Source: Acephala macrosclerotiorum (taxonomy: Eukaryota > Ascomycota > Leotiomycetes > Helotiales > Mollisiaceae). From it: 64,000 nucleotides of DNA. The translations under genes and the position numbers were made by a program. The DNA is taken from NCBI GenBank assembly GCA_014904845.1, contig MU119205.1:124001-188000 (forward strand), in the 5' to 3' direction. Of the stretch, positions 25,484-35,976 are shown piece after piece. Under the pieces are notes generated by a model that saw only the letters and a program-made list of their open reading frames with translations, had not been told where the DNA came from and ran no database searches. Within the stretch, counting starts at the first letter, position 1, and each line of letters starts with the position of its first letter.

Positions 25484-27364
25484 TTACATGACGAAGAGTA
25501 GGTTTGTGTCTGTGGTGGTCCAGTCAGCATGCGTGGTATTACACAAGTGGTGTTATGTGGCTTACTCAATGGGTGGCTGCAGCTGAGTTGTGGTTTCTGC
25601 GTGTATTTCGTAGCAAGCTCGTCTCGAATGCTGTTGAGCAATTGGACGTAGCTTTGCTGTGGGTTCTTCTTCATAGCTGTAATGAAGGCCCATGACATTG
25701 CCCCAGTAGCTTGCGCGGCAATAGTAGCATCGGCGCTAGAAGTTGTAGTCAGCATCAGGCATCATTCCGGACTGAAAGGCATGAAGCCGAGGAGGGGAAC
25801 AACAGGCGCTAGCTAGGTCACTTGACCCAACGTAACTCGCAGCCCTAAGCTCACGCCTCAGCCGTACTTGGCTTGTGGCGCGCGCTTAGAGCTTCATATA
25901 TACATGGGGAGTCCCCAGTCAAGAACTAGCAGTACAAAAAAAGTGGCCAGGGTCTTGCCCAGTAGCCCGAAGTGGTATTGTCCCCAACGCCTCGCCAAGA
26001 CTCCAAAAACGCCCCCCAATGACTTTTTGTTGCCGGGTCCCCATATATACTGTTCTGACCTTGATTACGCGTATAGAGGTATGAAAGGGTATACTAACGA
26101 AGTTTGATCATCCTTGCTACCGGACCACATGATGACATCGGCTGGGGATGTCTTTGTGGCTATGGTCTTGTTGTAGGCGTCGTCTCCTGAAGTTGCCTTC
26201 TTGAAGAAGCCCATCAAGTTGCTTGCAACACCACCAAGATCACCTTGGCTGTAAGAAGAGATAACACCAAGGAGGCCTTGTCCAGCCTCTTTGGCGAGAT
26301 TAGGCTCCTTGAGAACACCTTGAGTAGAGTAGATGTATGGCAGATCAAGAGCTGTGCCAGAGTGGCAGGAGTCGAAAATTGCCGTCAACCTCACACCAGG
26401 TTGTAGAGGGGCGACCATAATCCTGTGCATCTCATCGTCGACAATATGGCCGACTTGTCGGAAGTCGACTGGGTAAATGACCTCGTCGTATCCGTCCTCC
26501 TCATCACCATCGAGATCTTTCGTTTGACCTCCGTGGCCTTGGAACATTTAGCGCTGCCTACCTCCAATGACGAAGAACTCTTACCTGAGTAATGGAAGAA
26601 CAATGAATCATTGGGACGAGCGTCCTTCACGAGCCAGTGCATTGCTCGCAGAATATTTTGCTTCGTAGGCTGGCTCATTGGGTTCTGCTGGTCGTCCGTG
26701 AGGATAACCATGTCGTCTCTCTGGTAACCGAAATTCTCGTGCAAGAATGATGACATATTCTTCACATCGTTGATACATCCACGCAGCTGGCCTCTCTGCC
26801 CAAAGTAATTTATGCCAATCAGCAGAGCCTTCCTTCTTCCCGTGCAGTTCGAGTATTGAAATGCATATCCTTGTGGTGCACCATTTCCGAAATGTTGCAT
26901 ATGTGATGGAGGTGGGAGAGGAGCGCTGGGATTGCCATTCACGTAGGCGTTTGAATTGGCCGATGGCATACCTAAAAGAATCATTGGTAAGCGTTCTCTC
27001 AGTATATGATTCACAGGAAGCTTGCCTGGTCTGCCATATTGAGGTTGATTCGGCGGGACACCATGGTATCCGCCATACTGTTGTGGAGGAGGCTGGAGGC
27101 CAGTTAGTTGAAATTCTGCCGATTATGAGATTGCTCTTACTTGAGAGTATCCGTATGGTGGCTGGGGGGGAGGAGGTTGCTGGTAGCCGTAACCACCTTG
27201 TTGTGGAGGCGGACCGTAATTCTGCTGTCTGCCATGATTGTTAGTACTGATATCGAGATTGGAGAGCCTCGATCCTACGGGTAGTAGTTTGGCTGGGGTT
27301 GGTACTGCTGTGATGGTGGTCCTCCGTATCCTCCGTGGTATCCAGCTCCTGGGTAACCTGACAT
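25484..27364 (-). CDS. casA: Type I metacaspase
   Basis: Seven exons: 27279-27364, 27141-27228, 27026-27092, 26585-26971, 26099-26537, 25566-25735, 25484-25509; 420 residues. A Pro/Gln/Gly/Tyr-rich prodomain (repeats of [15 protein letters not shown]) precedes the p20 domain, which starts [20 protein letters not shown]. The catalytic dyad is His about 211 (HYSGHGGQ) and Cys about 267 ([14 protein letters not shown]). The p10-like part holds [14 protein letters not shown] and [11 protein letters not shown], and the last exon adds NTNLLFVM. Metacaspases are Ca2+-dependent Arg/Lys proteases involved in proteostasis and stress death. Oddities: intron 3 has a GC donor (CCAG then GCAAGC, position 27025 downward), intron 4 ends AAG, and intron 5 is 363 bp with a GTTAGT donor. 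The exact prodomain splice at 27092 has an in-frame alternative 15 bp further in. Confidence 0.93.
25892..26052. repeat. Imperfect inverted repeat inside the long metacaspase intron
   Basis: CTTCATATATACATGGGGAG near 25892-25911 is partly mirrored by the complement of GGTCCCCATATATACTG near 26035-26052. The arms share the core TATAT-ATGGGGA, with a 2-bp gap in one arm. They enclose about 125 bp. This could be a decayed miniature inverted-repeat element inserted in the intron, or chance. Confidence 0.3.
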
Positions 27365-27773
27365 GGCTATGTGTGCGAGGTGTCGAGAAGAACAAGAAGG
27401 AAATGGTATTTGCTTCTCGTCGGCCTAACGCCGAAGGGCGCTTCCGAGGGATTAGAGATGGGATCTCGCGGCGGGGCTGAAGATGTCTATCTGATCCTGA
27501 GACAACCCTTGAGGATGTGGGATCAGGGCTTTCTTATAGAATGAAGCTCTCGCAAATTTCCGGCAGAACGTGGGGAGGTTGATGAGGTTAGACTGAATCA
27601 AAGGGTCCGGGAGGAGTAAAGCTCAGACCAGGGCGGGCAGTGTTGGTGCAGGAGATGATCGTGGGAAGCGAGCACGGTTGATGAGATAGGCGGTCAGCGG
27701 AGTATCTGTGGCACTGTCGATGTAACCAAAAACAGAAGGGCTGAAACTCTGAATGTGGAAGCAACGGGTGGAG
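27365..27773. promoter_or_regulatory. Upstream region of the metacaspase gene
   Basis: This stretch lies 5' of the metacaspase start on the minus strand and contains no gene. It should include the promoter. No specific site recognised. Confidence 0.35.
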
Positions 27774-27836
27774 GTGGATGGTGGATGGTGGATGGTGGAT
27801 GGTGGATGGTGGATGGTGGATGGTGGATGGTGGATG
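27774..27836. repeat. 7-bp minisatellite, (GTGGATG)9
   Basis: Nine perfect tandem copies of GTGGATG fill 27774-27836, about 0.4 kb upstream of the metacaspase start. Because the unit is 7 bp, each strand gives spurious repetitive frames (for example HHPPSTI repeats) that should not be taken as genes. Confidence 0.95.
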
Positions 27837-29921
27837 TGGATGAGGTGAAGCCAAGCCAAGGGTTGAGATGTCGAGTAGTTGGGCAAGTGAGCGAGAGAGG
27901 GGTGTGTTGTTTTCCCACGCGAGAAAAGAGGCGGATGGGCGTTAGCGGCTGATGATGATTTAGTCTGTCGCTTATGCCGACCCAGTCCAGTCAACCTCCC
28001 TCCTGCCACGAGTGGCTTCGAACCTCGAACCTCTCAAAGACAATCACCCATCCACCAACTGCTGTACTGTACGACCATTACAACACCTCCACCACCACCA
28101 CCGCCATTGCAGAGGTCGGCCTTAACCTATGCCATTCACGATCACAGGCCAGCATCACGTCCTGCAGCTGGAATCACGATGACCAGCAGAGCGCTCGCGC
28201 AAGGCTCCCTGTGAATCTCCGACCGGGGAGGAAGATGGCCTCGAGGCCAGACCCAGGCACCAAACCACGTCGGCGAACAACCCTCACCCTTGACGTAGTC
28301 CTTTTGCTTTTCCTTGTCACTTGTTCTCAATTCGGATCCCCTGTTATGAGCTGCACAAGGATCATCGACAACCAATTCCAATACTCTGGTACGCATCGCG
28401 GCACGCTCCACAGCGTGCCATCCAACCAGAATCCCGTCAGGTCATTTTGCCGGCCAAGAACGACTAAACCTAGATAGACTTCAAGCACGAGTTTCCCACG
28501 AAGTTTCTAGTATCTACTAGACTAGACTGCATTATAGCTTCATTCCCCTCGCTGGCACTTGCCTTTTGAGACTTAGGATCCAAGTCCGCGGTATCAACGT
28601 GCTGTCATGTCACGCCCCAGGTCAACCCTACACGACACGGACTACTCGTAGTCTTGCACGCTTCGACTGCACCTGCTGAGATATGTCGTCTTCCTTCTTG
28701 CAGTCTTAGTGATGGGGGCTTAGCAGCATACACACAGCTACAGTTGTATGTTACCAGCATACGCACTGTCCAGGACGCATCGTGAGGTCAGAAGTCTCAG
28801 CAATCAGTAGGCATATTGCATCAGCGTCTTGTCTGAAGGCTGGGCATATCTTTCCGATCGCACAATAGTTTCGTTCAATAGGCATCTCAGGAGTTTAATT
28901 TCCGGCGGAGAATCGGCGAAGAAAGCAGGGCAGAACTGTCTATTGGGAGTATATTCTCTGGGTCACGGAACGCAACGCAACCAAATCTGCCCTTGTCCAA
29001 GGGGCTTCAATAACCCACTCGCGCGATTCGAGGACTGGAATGGCCACGCAAGCCCAGCGGATGTGAGCTCATATTCGCCCAAGACCTCTCCTCGGCAAAT
29101 TAAAATCGACGACTTGCTTGGGTACAAAACGCATCAGTGAAGTCCGGAGTCTGAGGACAGAATTTTAGAGTTCTAACGGAGTGTCCGAAAGGTTTACTTT
29201 TGTGGCTTGCGTCGAGCCCATGGCAGCAGCATTGGCTTGCATGAAGCTCTTAGGCGAGTCGTTGTGATAGGGGGAGGGCACGCACTACGTCTCATTCGGC
29301 AAGGTGCCGGAGAGCCACTGTAGCAGCATGCTTTTAGCCACATTCAGAACAACAACACCTCTGCCAGAGAAAAATGTTGCAACGTTACTGGACACGCTGG
29401 ATAGCCGCATGCTTTGTCTCAGACTAGCCACATGTCGACCCACACCGCAGTATGCAGCCTCTTTCTCCCCTATTCAACCATGGCCGTCGAATTGGAAGCT
29501 TCGAAGCAACGGTAACGCGAAGACAGCCCCAGTTCCCCACGTTAAGGATGGCGGAACGACACGCTCAGTTGGTCGCCAACCCCGTCAGAACTGCTTCACT
29601 GGCCAGTTCACATGCAAGAGCTCCATATTTTCATTGCTGCTGCCCCATCAGAACCAATTGAGGACATGCCGATCTCTCAGCCATCCAGAGGAGCTACCTC
29701 TGTCGGAATTCGTCCCCATCATGGAAGCTTTCTTGAGTAGGACCGAAGGATCAAAAGGCTTCGGTTGCATCGCTGATCCGCCGTTACTAGTTTCGCTTCA
29801 ACGAAGTGGTCAATGCTCTAACTAGAGATCTTGCTTGCTGATATCATCATAGATCTCTTCGCCGATATCATGCAAGACTGTGGCTATGTGCATCACCTGT
29901 GCGACCACGAAGCACATTACC
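27837..29921. other. Gene-free stretch
   Basis: Several frames of 100-173 codons exist on the plus strand (27974-28477, 28829-29140, 29304-29825), but their composition is rich in Ser, Arg and Pro with no recognisable domain or conserved-looking segment. I do not annotate them as genes. Confidence 0.45.
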
Positions 29922-30083
29922 CAGAAAGATCTATTCATTTATCGTCAATTCGGAGTCGACGTTAATCAGCTTCGTTTCGAGACGCCTCTACATTTTCGAG
30001 GACCTGATCATACCTTTGATGCACAATAGCTCCTGAACCAAGCTGCACGGATCATGGTGATCATAGCTGCCCTTGCAGACTGA
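29922..30083 (+). pseudogene. Relic coding fragment, unrecognised
   Basis: One frame reads KDLFIYRQFGVDVNQLRFE then PLHFRGPDHTFDAQ, a TAG, and LLNQAARIMVIIAALAD before a TGA. Composition and hydrophobic spacing look like real protein interrupted by a stop, but upstream and downstream sequence in all frames is broken. Family not recognised. Confidence 0.3.
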
Positions 30084-31292
30084 CGACTGAGAAAACAGCC
30101 TTCAGCCCTGTTCATGCAAGGCTTAAAGCTCTACGTGGTTCAAAATAGCATCCAATTGCATGCTCATGAACGACAGGGACGTCATCCTAAACGTTATGCT
30201 TAAATTCAAGCAGCCTCCTCTGACAGTCAGCATCAAGTCGGGCTGAGCCAATGATCCATCGACATAGACACGATCCTTCAACGTCGGGTCTAGTACACAT
30301 CAAGTCGATGTTGAGGACCACTACGTCCACAATGTTACTCCCAACGCTTCATTCCTTCCGAGTCTGCCTGACAGTCAGCATGCGAGATCTGGAGATCATG
30401 ACATAACGATTGAAATAAGCTTTGGCGTCATCTTAACCCTTACATCTACAGAGAATAGCCAAATTCTCATCACCGCCCCCATCCAGGAGGAAGTCAGCTT
30501 TGGAATCATTTTGCTTGTCAGCCAGGTCTGGCTCGTATTGAACTCCACCTCTGTGACATCGAGGCAGGCTCGTATTGGCTCGTTCAAGCGGTACGAGACA
30601 TTTGGCAATTGTCCAATGATCAAATCCTGTCTATGAACAGTTACCATCGCCTCAATCATTCTGTCTTTAATGGCGCGTTAATATTGCTTTTCGTCTAAGG
30701 AACTCTGGAACGTGGCTTCACATCATTTATAGGTTGCAACATTTCCGGGGCTCCTTCGAAACATGCCGCACACATTACTGTCACTGGACGCTGGATATGT
30801 ATTCAATATCCGTTCACTTCCACTGTCACATTGCATCAGTCTCATGCGGAAATCGTCCTGTTGAAGCAAAAAATCCCGGACGCATTTGTGTTGTTTCAAA
30901 ATTTTGTTCAGAACGCACTCCACAGTTAAGGAGAGCATTTGTACGCTGGCCTGTGTTGCACTGGGCTCGGTGTCTGCTGTGTCCTTCTCAAATTTTGAAA
31001 GCGGACGACAGACACTTGCAATATTCAGAGCAGAAATACTACTTATTACCGAAGAAGGAAAGTGAGTTCTCATCAATCTTCATTCTTAGCTACTAACTCG
31101 CATTCTACAAAACTAGTCTATACCGCCACAATCCCCGAACTCTTTGGAAACTATACACTGTCCTGGTCTAAATCTTGGTATCAATCGCTCGCAGTATGCA
31201 ATTACCTCTACTACTCGCTGGGGCTGTGTGCAATAGTTGCTGACTACGGTTACGAAAACATTCACGTGCTCTCAAACTCGATGCCGCTCAAT
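30084..31292. other. Gene-free stretch 3' of the ankyrin gene
   Basis: No supported gene. A 14-bp sequence (CTGACAGTCAGCAT) occurs twice about 150 bp apart near 30220 and 30370. Otherwise unremarkable. Confidence 0.45.
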
Positions 31293-34196
31293 TTAGAGAG
31301 AGATCTTTTTCCGTACTGCATCCCAGCGACTACCCTTAGTCTCCTGTGGTACCCTCCCAGGTCCCCATTCTTGAAGGAAAGTCGGAGCAGCAACACCATC
31401 ACATCTCACAACCTGATCAATACACAGCATTATTTGCGCATATAGAAGATCACCACGCTTAGCCTTCTTACTATACTCCGCTCCTAAAGCAATGACTCCT
31501 CTTTTCTCTCCGTCACGAGCGTGAATGTTTGCACCCCACCTTAACAAAACACCTGTAGCAATTTTCTTACCTAGCTTAACCGCGATATGCAGAGCGGCTT
31601 GCCCCTGGCGATCTCTGCGATTGACATCAGCACCTGCTCCGCAGAGTTTCGAGAGCAATTTCTCAGTCATCTCGTCGTCTTCGCCGTCTCGACTATGGAT
31701 GATGAAAGCCATGAGGGGTGTTGACCCTTCTTTGTCATAATTATCAATGTCTACTCCAGCATCTAAAAGTGCCTGCAGTTCTTCTTGACGCCTTTCACTG
31801 TCGATTTTGTGGACGTTTTCGTCAGGTGGCTGGTCCGGACGAGGCAAAGCGAAAGAGACTTCAGCCAAGCAATGCAACCCATTGCGGCCATCCTGGTCCT
31901 CGTACTGAGGATACGACCAAGCTCTCCTGACGGTTCTTAGTAGATCCGCCTGTCGCTCATAGATCAGTAGATCCGCGACAGTCTCGATGGCAGTTTGAGC
32001 ATAGTTCGGAGAAACTGGCAGCTTATGTTTCCTTTCGAACAAGGACTTGATTCGCTTTTCTGAGATGCCAGCCAGTGTCAATTGTGACTGGATTGTGTAG
32101 CCAGAGCTGTCGCGGCATGTTGGAATGGGGACCTTCAATGAGGACAGCTGGGCTATGATCCGGTCGATGCTTGCTTTGTCCAGCCCAGGTTGCAAGAGTC
32201 GATGGAGACTTGTTCGCCCCAGACAGTCTCGTTGATGAAAATCGAACCAATTGTATTGGAGCATATTGAGCAGCGAAGAGAAATGACCGTTTGCCTCGAT
32301 GGTGGCGATGATGGAAGTAGGTAGGAGGTGAAGAAAGGTTTCCCCCGCTCTGTTTGTTGCGTGTACATTTGTGCCGTCCTTAATCAAATAGAACAATAGT
32401 AGTCCTACAGGCTTTCCCAGTGAGGCGGCAATATGAAGCACCGAGTTTCCAAAACAATCTGTACGATCAAGATTGTAATCATCGATATCACTGTATGGTC
32501 CTTCATGAGAAGTATTGTTGATAGCCGCAACTAAGTTTGTATGTAAGGCGAAGCTCTCGTGAGACTCGGCAGACTCAGTGATTTGAGAAACCACCTTGGG
32601 CCCTCGAAGATTCTTGAGACGCCCTAGAGCTCGGTTGTATTGGTCAGGTTGAGGTTGGACACGTTGAAGAGACTCAGTGGCTGCCATCGCACAGGCTACG
32701 AGGTTGCCGGGAAGGTCTACTCGGTGCTCATTTGTTGGATCCGAAGAAGTCGATGGTCGGTCCTTGGGAATCTCTTCCATGCCGCTAGGCTTATGCATGA
32801 AGCTAGCCTGTATTGTGGAGAAGGCAGTACTGCCTTTGCGGGAAAGGCTTGGATGCTCATTTGTCGAAGAGCCAGATATTGTCAGATTCTGCATGACTGA
32901 CCAGACATCCCCCAAGCAGGACTCTGATCTCGATGTCAATCGGCGTTGCAATGCTCTTATGCTATGAACGCTGGACTGGAATGATTTTGGCCTCGAAGTC
33001 ATAGTTGTTTCTGAGCTAGGAGAGACGTGAGAGGGCAAACTCCTCCTGAGATTGTCTGGCTTCGTTACGAGTGAGAGCGGTTCATTCCATTGAGTTTTGT
33101 TTAGGTTGTTCTTGAAATCGACACTGGTTTTGGTGTTTGGACCTTGCTGGCTAGGTGTTCTGGATACTACATCAGGCGACTGAAATGAAGATATCGCTGA
33201 AAGCAACGACTCTCGATCTGATTGAAAAGAAGGGACATCGTTAATGGACGGAGAAAGTTCGCCTTGGCCTTGGGAGGCTTCTATGATTTGCACCGACGGT
33301 AGACTTCCTGTGTCGCAAAGAGCTTCAACGGGACTGTCGTCCAAGGCCCATGTCGGAAAATCCCAGATCTTCTCGTAACACTCGAAGTTTACCAAGTCGA
33401 AAGATATCCCTTCTCGACTGCCTTTCTTCTTCACGGAAGCGAACCCCTCCGGGTCTAGTATTCGATTCAGGCACCAGGTCTGTCCGAACATTGGTTGATT
33501 AAATTCCTCACATCTAGGTCCAGTGACGCCTTCACTGAACGGCAACATTTGAATTATTTGGTCCTCAGAAGCCCCTTGTTGCTGCTTGCCATGGTGCGTT
33601 TCACGACACTCTCGTAGAAGACGAAGCCTAGACTTTGTCAGAACCTTTCGTCCACGAATTTGATTCGGCCGACTTTGAAGGAGGAGACTGAGTTGATTCT
33701 GAGCATCTCGCTTGCTACAAGCTAGCATTAGCATTAGCACACCCTTCATGGTGTTATCGGCCACTTACCATGGAGCGAAGTCCTTCGCCCGGAGCACTCT
33801 AATAATCTCTTCGATGGTCAGGTCGGTCATCAAGTATAGTCTGACCAACTTCCGTGAGCGAGAGGGCGTCCAATCGTTGTTCGGCCTTCCCATAGTCTTT
33901 CTCCTCTTATTGCTGGTGGCGGCTTTGCTCCCACCATCTTGAGGACAGTTCGAACGTTTGCGCTTGGTCTTTGTCGTGTTCTGACCCTCTACTGTTAGTA
34001 GCGATGCCTCGTATGGGCTGGTCGTGAACTCCTTGGTGTCGACATTGCCATCTATTCCTATGCCGAAAAAGCTGGGCTGTTCCTGGACGCATCGCGTTTC
34101 GTTCTTTTCATCTACTCCGACTGTCTGGGGTGATGGTAGAGGGTACGTGAAAGTGAAGGTCGCTTGGGAGTAGTCGGCGGCTAAAGAGTCCATCAT
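31293..34196 (-). CDS. Clr5-like/ankyrin repeat protein, paralogue A
   Basis: Exons 33769-34196 and 31293-33714 (54-bp intron); 949 residues. The N-terminus carries nuclear-localisation-like basic clusters (KTKRKR, NKRRKTMGRP). At about 103-170 a short helical domain resembles the fungal Clr5 domain (WTPSRSRKLVRLYLMTDLT, EEIIRVLRAKDFAP). A middle block at about 383-426 (KSFQSSVHSIRALQRRLTS, SCLGDVWSVMQNLTIS) is conserved in paralogue B and I do not know its function. Ankyrin repeats start at about 562 (DCFGNSVLHIAASLGKP) and include GQAALHIAVKLGKKIATGVL and GANIHARD; a conserved tail reads GVAAPTFLQEW. First ATG at 34196; upstream frame continues only with a TTG. Likely a nuclear or scaffold protein, but function is inferred only from domains. 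Confidence 0.8.
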
Positions 34197-35976
34197 TCCA
34201 AGCGCAAGGCTGTCAGGTCGGGGCAAAAGATGTAAATTATGTGCTACAATCTGACCGACGTGTTGATAACAGCAGGCGCATCAATTCAGCAGAACTATTT
34301 CAGCTTTAGAAGAAAATTGGTATTGAGTCATGATAGAGGAGGGAGACGTCGGCTTTTCTAAATTCAAAGTCCTTATTGCGAATGAGGCGAACCGTAAGGC
34401 TGCGTGGCTGAAAAATCGCGGTTCAAGTGCAAGAAGTGATAGCTGCTATATATGTGCCTGATTGGCTAGTGACTCGGAGAAGAGGCTATTTTGGACGCAT
34501 AGCCCAACGATCAGCTTGAAACGATGTCGCTGCGAAAATGAATAAGAAGCCAGCCACCTGCCTGAAAATCACGAGAAATAGACACAGTTGCTCATGTTTC
34601 AAATCTCGACGAGAAATTTAGAAAAATGTAGTCAAACAAACAATCGGGCCATGTGCCGAGCCAGCAGCTGCGAAGTCGGCCAAGGAAAGGCCAACAATAT
34701 TGTCTCACTTGAGCAACAAGTTGAGTCTTTCTGATTCGTCTGCAGTGCAATGCTCCCTGGATGACGTTAAACGATATTAAAATATGCTCAAGATGTATCA
34801 GAATGACTTGAGTAGCCTCACGCTTATCATGTGGACGACTTTCAATGAGCATAATGCTTAATAAGTCCACAAGTGTGTCTTGAAAAACACTTTAAAAGAA
34901 GATGAGTTTGCAAGTTCGCCTAAAGTAAGGAGTGTATCTATTGGGGGGCCTGGCCATTTCGGGAATTTTAAATAGATAGATATACTCACGCATCTATCAA
35001 AGATTGAAGTGCCCAGCATCCCGACCTCAAACAAGCCTAGTCATATCGCGTGCAACATTGACGGAGCAAATGCAAAAAGTTCACGACAATAACATGCAAG
35101 TTATGCCCAGAAGGGAAGAAAATTTCGGTAATCAGCACAGTGGACTTCCCTGGTGATATGTTAGCTTTGCGAACAAGTGAACATATCCATTGCGTACGTC
35201 CTCTCGGTGACGGGGCTAGAAAAGAGCGATGCGACAAAAACAGCCTCCGAAGTCAATAACGGGAATGTCGTTGAGTTTGTCGACGAGGAGCAAAAATGGA
35301 AAGATGAAAAAAAGGCTGAGAAATAATGAGCAGGGGAGGAATAGTGAGGGAGGAGAGACACTGAACCGGTGCGAAAGGAGGTAGAACATCCTAAATGTCG
35401 CATAAGATGTGAAGGAACAATTCTTCTTCAAACCGAGTTCCAGACTTGAATGTAACATACAATGGAGTTGTGGCTTGACTTTCTTCTAAACTCGCTCGCT
35501 TGCAGTCGACTTGCTGCCTAGATACTAACACTAAGTAATTGTATGTAATGATCTCAACTCTCCTTTTGGCTATTTCATCCCTCGAGTATTGAAAGAGATG
35601 AGACGAACTCTGTCAACTCGATGTAGATCATTCAACCGAAAAATGAACTTCTTTCCCTTCCTTCCGCCTGGTATTTTCCGGATATCTTGTCCAACGAATG
35701 ACATGATCGAAACACGATGCACAAAACGCCTGTCCCCTTTCATCCGTTCCTTGGCCCATTCCCATAACCTACTTTCTGTTCCTTCAACCCAACGTCCACC
35801 ATGCCGAACCAAGTAAGTATGTCTTTGAACTGATCATGCTTATTATGATCCTCCACTTGCATCATCCATGCCTTTCGTTCCTCTCGACTCCATCTCTCTT
35901 GGCTCGGCGTCCTCATCTCCATTCTCCTCATATGATCATTGAAGACAATCATCCCAGCCCCGGGAAATCACCAAGG
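34197..35976. other. Intergenic, no gene seen
   Basis: About 1.8 kb with short random-looking frames only. It contains the promoter of the minus-strand ankyrin gene on its left and the 3' side of the membrane protein gene on its right. Confidence 0.45.

Noticed and set aside
27588..28009. Minus-strand frames rich in HHPPSTI repeats
   Set aside because: They are translations of the GTGGATG minisatellite in different frames, not protein genes.
29304..29825. 173-codon plus-strand frame
   Set aside because: Composition is random-looking, no domain is recognised, and flanking sequence gives no splice-supported extension.
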